A stretch of DNA of 15,426 nucleotides. It comes from an uncultured Collinsella sp. GTDB taxonomy: Bacteria > Actinomycetota > Coriobacteriia > Coriobacteriales > Coriobacteriaceae. The stretch covers positions 1-15,426 of the forward strand of contig CAKTWE010000042.1 in the NCBI GenBank assembly GCA_934630385.1, read 5' to 3'. A model generated the notes under the pieces. It saw nothing but the letters and a program-made list of their open reading frames with translations. It was not told the origin of the DNA and searched no databases. The translations under genes were made by a program, and so were the position numbers. Of this stretch, positions 13,770 through 15,426 are shown piece after piece. How positions within the stretch are numbered: position 1 is the stretch's first letter; each line of letters begins with the position of its first letter.

Positions 13770-15245
13770 GTGTTTGATTCCCTGAGCGATCGCCTCAACG
13801 ACACATTTGACCGTCTGCGCGGCAAGGGTAAGCTGACCGAGGCCGATATCACCTCGGCCATGCGCGACATCCGCATGGCGCTGCTCGAGGCCGACGTCAA
13901 CTTTAAGGTCGTCAAGGAGTTTGTTGCCAAGACCAAGGAGCGCTGCATGACCGCCGAGGTCATGGAGTCGCTGTCGCCGGCACAAAATGTCGTCAAGATC
14001 GTGCTCGACGAGCTCACCGAGATGCTCGGCTCCACCGAGAGCAAGCTCGTCTTTAGCAACCGCATTCCCAATGTCATCATGCTCGTGGGCCTGCAGGGCT
14101 CCGGTAAGACCACGGCGGCCGTAAAGCTTGCCTACCTGCTCAAGAAGCAGGGCCGCTCGCCGCTGCTCGCCGCGTGCGACGTCTACCGTCCCGCCGCTGC
14201 CGACCAGCTGGCCACGCTTGGCGGAGAGATCGGCGTACCGGTCTTCCGCGGCGACGGTGCGCACCCGGTCGACATCGCCAAGGGCGCCATCCAGGAGGCC
14301 GTCGACCACCTGCGCGACGTGGTCATCGTCGATACCGCCGGTCGTCTGCAGATCGACGAACAGATGATGCAGGAAGCCGTGGACATCAAGAAGGCCGTCA
14401 AGCCCGATCAGGTGCTGATGGTCGTCGATGCCATGACCGGCCAGGATATCGTCAACGTCGTCTCGACCTTTGCCGAGCGAACCGACTTTGACGGCGTGAT
14501 CATCTCCAAGCTCGACGGCGATGCCCGTGGCGGTGGCGCGCTTTCCGTGCGCCAGGTGACCGGTAAGCCCATCAAGTTCGTGAGCATGGGCGAGAAACCC
14601 GATTCGCTGGAGCCGTTCTATCCCGATCGTATGGCCAAGCGAATCTTGGGCATGGGCGACGTCGTCGGCATCATCGAGAAGGCCCAGGAGGCCGCCGATG
14701 CCGAACAGCTCGAGGCTGCCGAGCGTATGCTCCGTGAGGGCTTTACCATGAACGACATGCTCGACCAGATGAAAGCCGTCAAAAAGATGGGCGGCATGAA
14801 GGGCATTCTGGGTATGCTCCCCGGTGGTCAGCGCGCGCTCAACCAGATGGGCGGTAACCTGGACGAGGGCATCTTCGACAAGAACGAGGCCATCATCATG
14901 TCGATGACCAAGGAGGAGCGCCTGCGTCCCTCCATCATCAACGGCCAGCGCCGCGCGCGTATCGCCAAGGGCGCCGGTGTGACCCCCACCGAGGTCAATA
15001 GCCTTATGAAGCAGTGGGGCGAGATGAACAAGATGATGGGCCGCATGCGCACGATGGCCAATCAGGCACAGGCCGGCGGCAAAAAGGGCAAAAAGGGTAA
15101 GAAGGGCAAGAAGATGCGCATGCCCAATATCCCTGGCCTGGACGCTATGGGTCTGGGCGGCATGGGCGGCCTGGGTACGGGCGGCCCCAAGTCCGATATG
15201 GAACTGCTGCGCCAGATGGAAGCGCAGATGCGTAATAAGAAATAG
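13770..15245 (+). CDS. ffh: Signal recognition particle protein Ffh
   Basis: Ffh (491 residues) binds 4.5S/6S RNA and signal sequences of nascent membrane proteins. The GTPase domain has G1 GLQGSGKT (107-114), CDVYRPAAADQL, G3 DTAGRL (188-193), SKLDGDARGGG from 246 and GMGD. The Met-rich M domain follows, with KKMGGMKGILGMLPGG (signal-peptide groove) and the RNA-binding helix QRRARIAKGAG (393-403). The protein is longer than many Ffh proteins because of a C-terminal extension: four GKK repeats (437-448), then a Gly/Met-rich stretch and a short helical end. The start is GTG 13770, with AAGGAG (13758-13763) 6 bases upstream. The gene is last in the cluster, before a terminator. Confidence 0.97.
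   Translation: MFDSLSDRLNDTFDRLRGKGKLTEADITSAMRDIRMALLEADVNFKVVKEFVAKTKERCMTAEVMESLSPAQNVVKIVLDELTEMLGSTESKLVFSNRIPNVIMLVGLQGSGKTTAAVKLAYLLKKQGRSPLLAACDVYRPAAADQLATLGGEIGVPVFRGDGAHPVDIAKGAIQEAVDHLRDVVIVDTAGRLQIDEQMMQEAVDIKKAVKPDQVLMVVDAMTGQDIVNVVSTFAERTDFDGVIISKLDGDARGGGALSVRQVTGKPIKFVSMGEKPDSLEPFYPDRMAKRILGMGDVVGIIEKAQEAADAEQLEAAERMLREGFTMNDMLDQMKAVKKMGGMKGILGMLPGGQRALNQMGGNLDEGIFDKNEAIIMSMTKEERLRPSIINGQRRARIAKGAGVTPTEVNSLMKQWGEMNKMMGRMRTMANQAQAGGKKGKKGKKGKKMRMPNIPGLDAMGLGGMGGLGTGGPKSDMELLRQMEAQMRNKK
15078..15113 (+). repeat. Four 9-bp tandem repeats encoding GKK in ffh
   Basis: Four in-frame copies of a GGC-AAA-AAG-like unit encode (Gly-Lys-Lys)x4 in the C-terminal tail of Ffh. The copies differ only at synonymous sites (GGC/GGT, AAA/AAG). 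This is a short coding minisatellite that could change length by slippage without breaking the frame. The basic charge suggests RNA or phospholipid contact. Confidence 0.85.
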
Positions 15246-15270
15246 AGCTGTAATTCCAGCTTGATATGGC

Positions 15271-15305
15271 AAAGGCCACTCGGAAGCTACCGGGTGGCCT
15301 TTGTT
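15271..15305 (+). terminator. Intrinsic terminator after ffh
   Basis: A 13-bp stem pairs 15271-15283 with 15290-15302 (one T-G wobble) around a 6-base loop. The 3' arm ends in TTT and a T-rich stretch, TTGTTGTTGG, follows. It lies 25 bases after the ffh stop and closes the cluster. On the minus strand the same hairpin faces the converging gene, though no good T run follows on that side, so bidirectional action would be weak. Confidence 0.82.
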
Positions 15306-15365
15306 GTTGGCTTTGATTGTTGGGTTGCGTTCAGCGTCTCGCCCCGAGCTCGCGGTGCCGTGCCG

Positions 15366-15426
15366 TTAGTGGCAGCCGCAGCCCTCGTGGCCCTCGTGCT
15401 CATGATGGCCGTGGCAGCTGCAGGAC
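15366..15426 (-). CDS. slyD: C-terminal end of a His/Cys-rich protein, probably peptidyl-prolyl isomerase SlyD (partial)
   Basis: On the minus strand the last 19 codons before a TAA stop (complement of 15366-15368) read as a tail of almost only Cys, His, Gly and Glu: SCSCHGHHEHEGHEGCGCH. E. coli SlyD, an FKBP-type prolyl isomerase and nickel-binding chaperone for hydrogenase maturation, ends in the same style, with a final GCGCH. Such tails bind nickel, zinc or copper. The catalytic domain lies outside the window, so another metal-binding protein (for example a hydrogenase or urease accessory protein, or a metal chaperone) is possible. The gene converges on ffh; between them (15303-15365) I see no other feature. 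Confidence 0.65.
   Translation of the reverse strand, partial: SCSCHGHHEHEGHEGCGCH

Noticed and set aside
13767..15272. Minus-strand open frame (501 codons) antisense to ffh
   Set aside because: It mirrors Ffh codon for codon, shows no domain, and Ffh is unambiguous.
15303..15365. A small RNA such as SRP RNA or a further gene between ffh and the converging gene
   Set aside because: Only 63 bases, no promoter and no GNRA-capped long hairpin typical of SRP RNA.

Overview
The window is a GC-rich (visibly about 60%), densely packed block of bacterial housekeeping genes. All complete genes are on the + strand. Gene order and protein character (two-CxxC L32, YceD-type Zn protein, ACP, RNase III, SMC, FtsY and Ffh directly after a FakA-RecG-RsmD-CoaD run) suggest a Gram-positive of the class Coriobacteriia, most likely Collinsella or a close relative. 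That assignment is inference from memory of gene order and composition, not a database match.

Layout. (1) 1-220: two identical tRNA-Asn(GTT) genes in tandem, separated by a 34-bp spacer holding a small hairpin, then a strong intrinsic terminator. (2) 221-378: leader of the protein cluster, with one weak promoter candidate. (3) 379-5727: Asp23/Gls24-family protein, FakA-like fatty acid kinase subunit, RecG helicase, RsmD 16S rRNA methyltransferase and CoaD, with short gaps or overlaps. (4) 5796-7091: a coiled-coil protein of unknown function, YceD/DUF177 and ribosomal protein L32. (5) 7180-9295: PlsX, acyl carrier protein and RNase III. (6) 9306-15245: SMC, FtsY and Ffh, closed by an intrinsic terminator. 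(7) 15366-15426: the last 19 codons of a converging minus-strand gene, probably SlyD.

How the genes fit together. The order resembles the Bacillus subtilis yloU-yloV-(sdaA)-recG-(fapR)-plsX-(fabD-fabG)-acpA-rnc-smc-ftsY-(ylxM)-ffh region, but without sdaA, fapR, fabD, fabG and ylxM, and with rsmD-coaD-coiled-coil-yceD-rpmF inserted. It joins phospholipid precursor supply (FakA, PlsX, ACP, CoaD for the 4'-phosphopantetheine precursor), ribosome production (RsmD, YceD/L32, RNase III), chromosome maintenance (RecG, SMC) and co-translational membrane targeting (FtsY, Ffh).

No mobile element, CRISPR array, defence system or clearly novel multi-gene system is visible. The points most worth a second look are a recurring GGTAnnnT motif in all four larger internal gaps, a structured rpmF-plsX leader (promoter-like box, palindrome, terminator-like hairpin, AUGAAAUGA start), an RNase III with Asn where the family has a metal-binding Asp, and the uncharacterised coiled-coil protein after CoaD.
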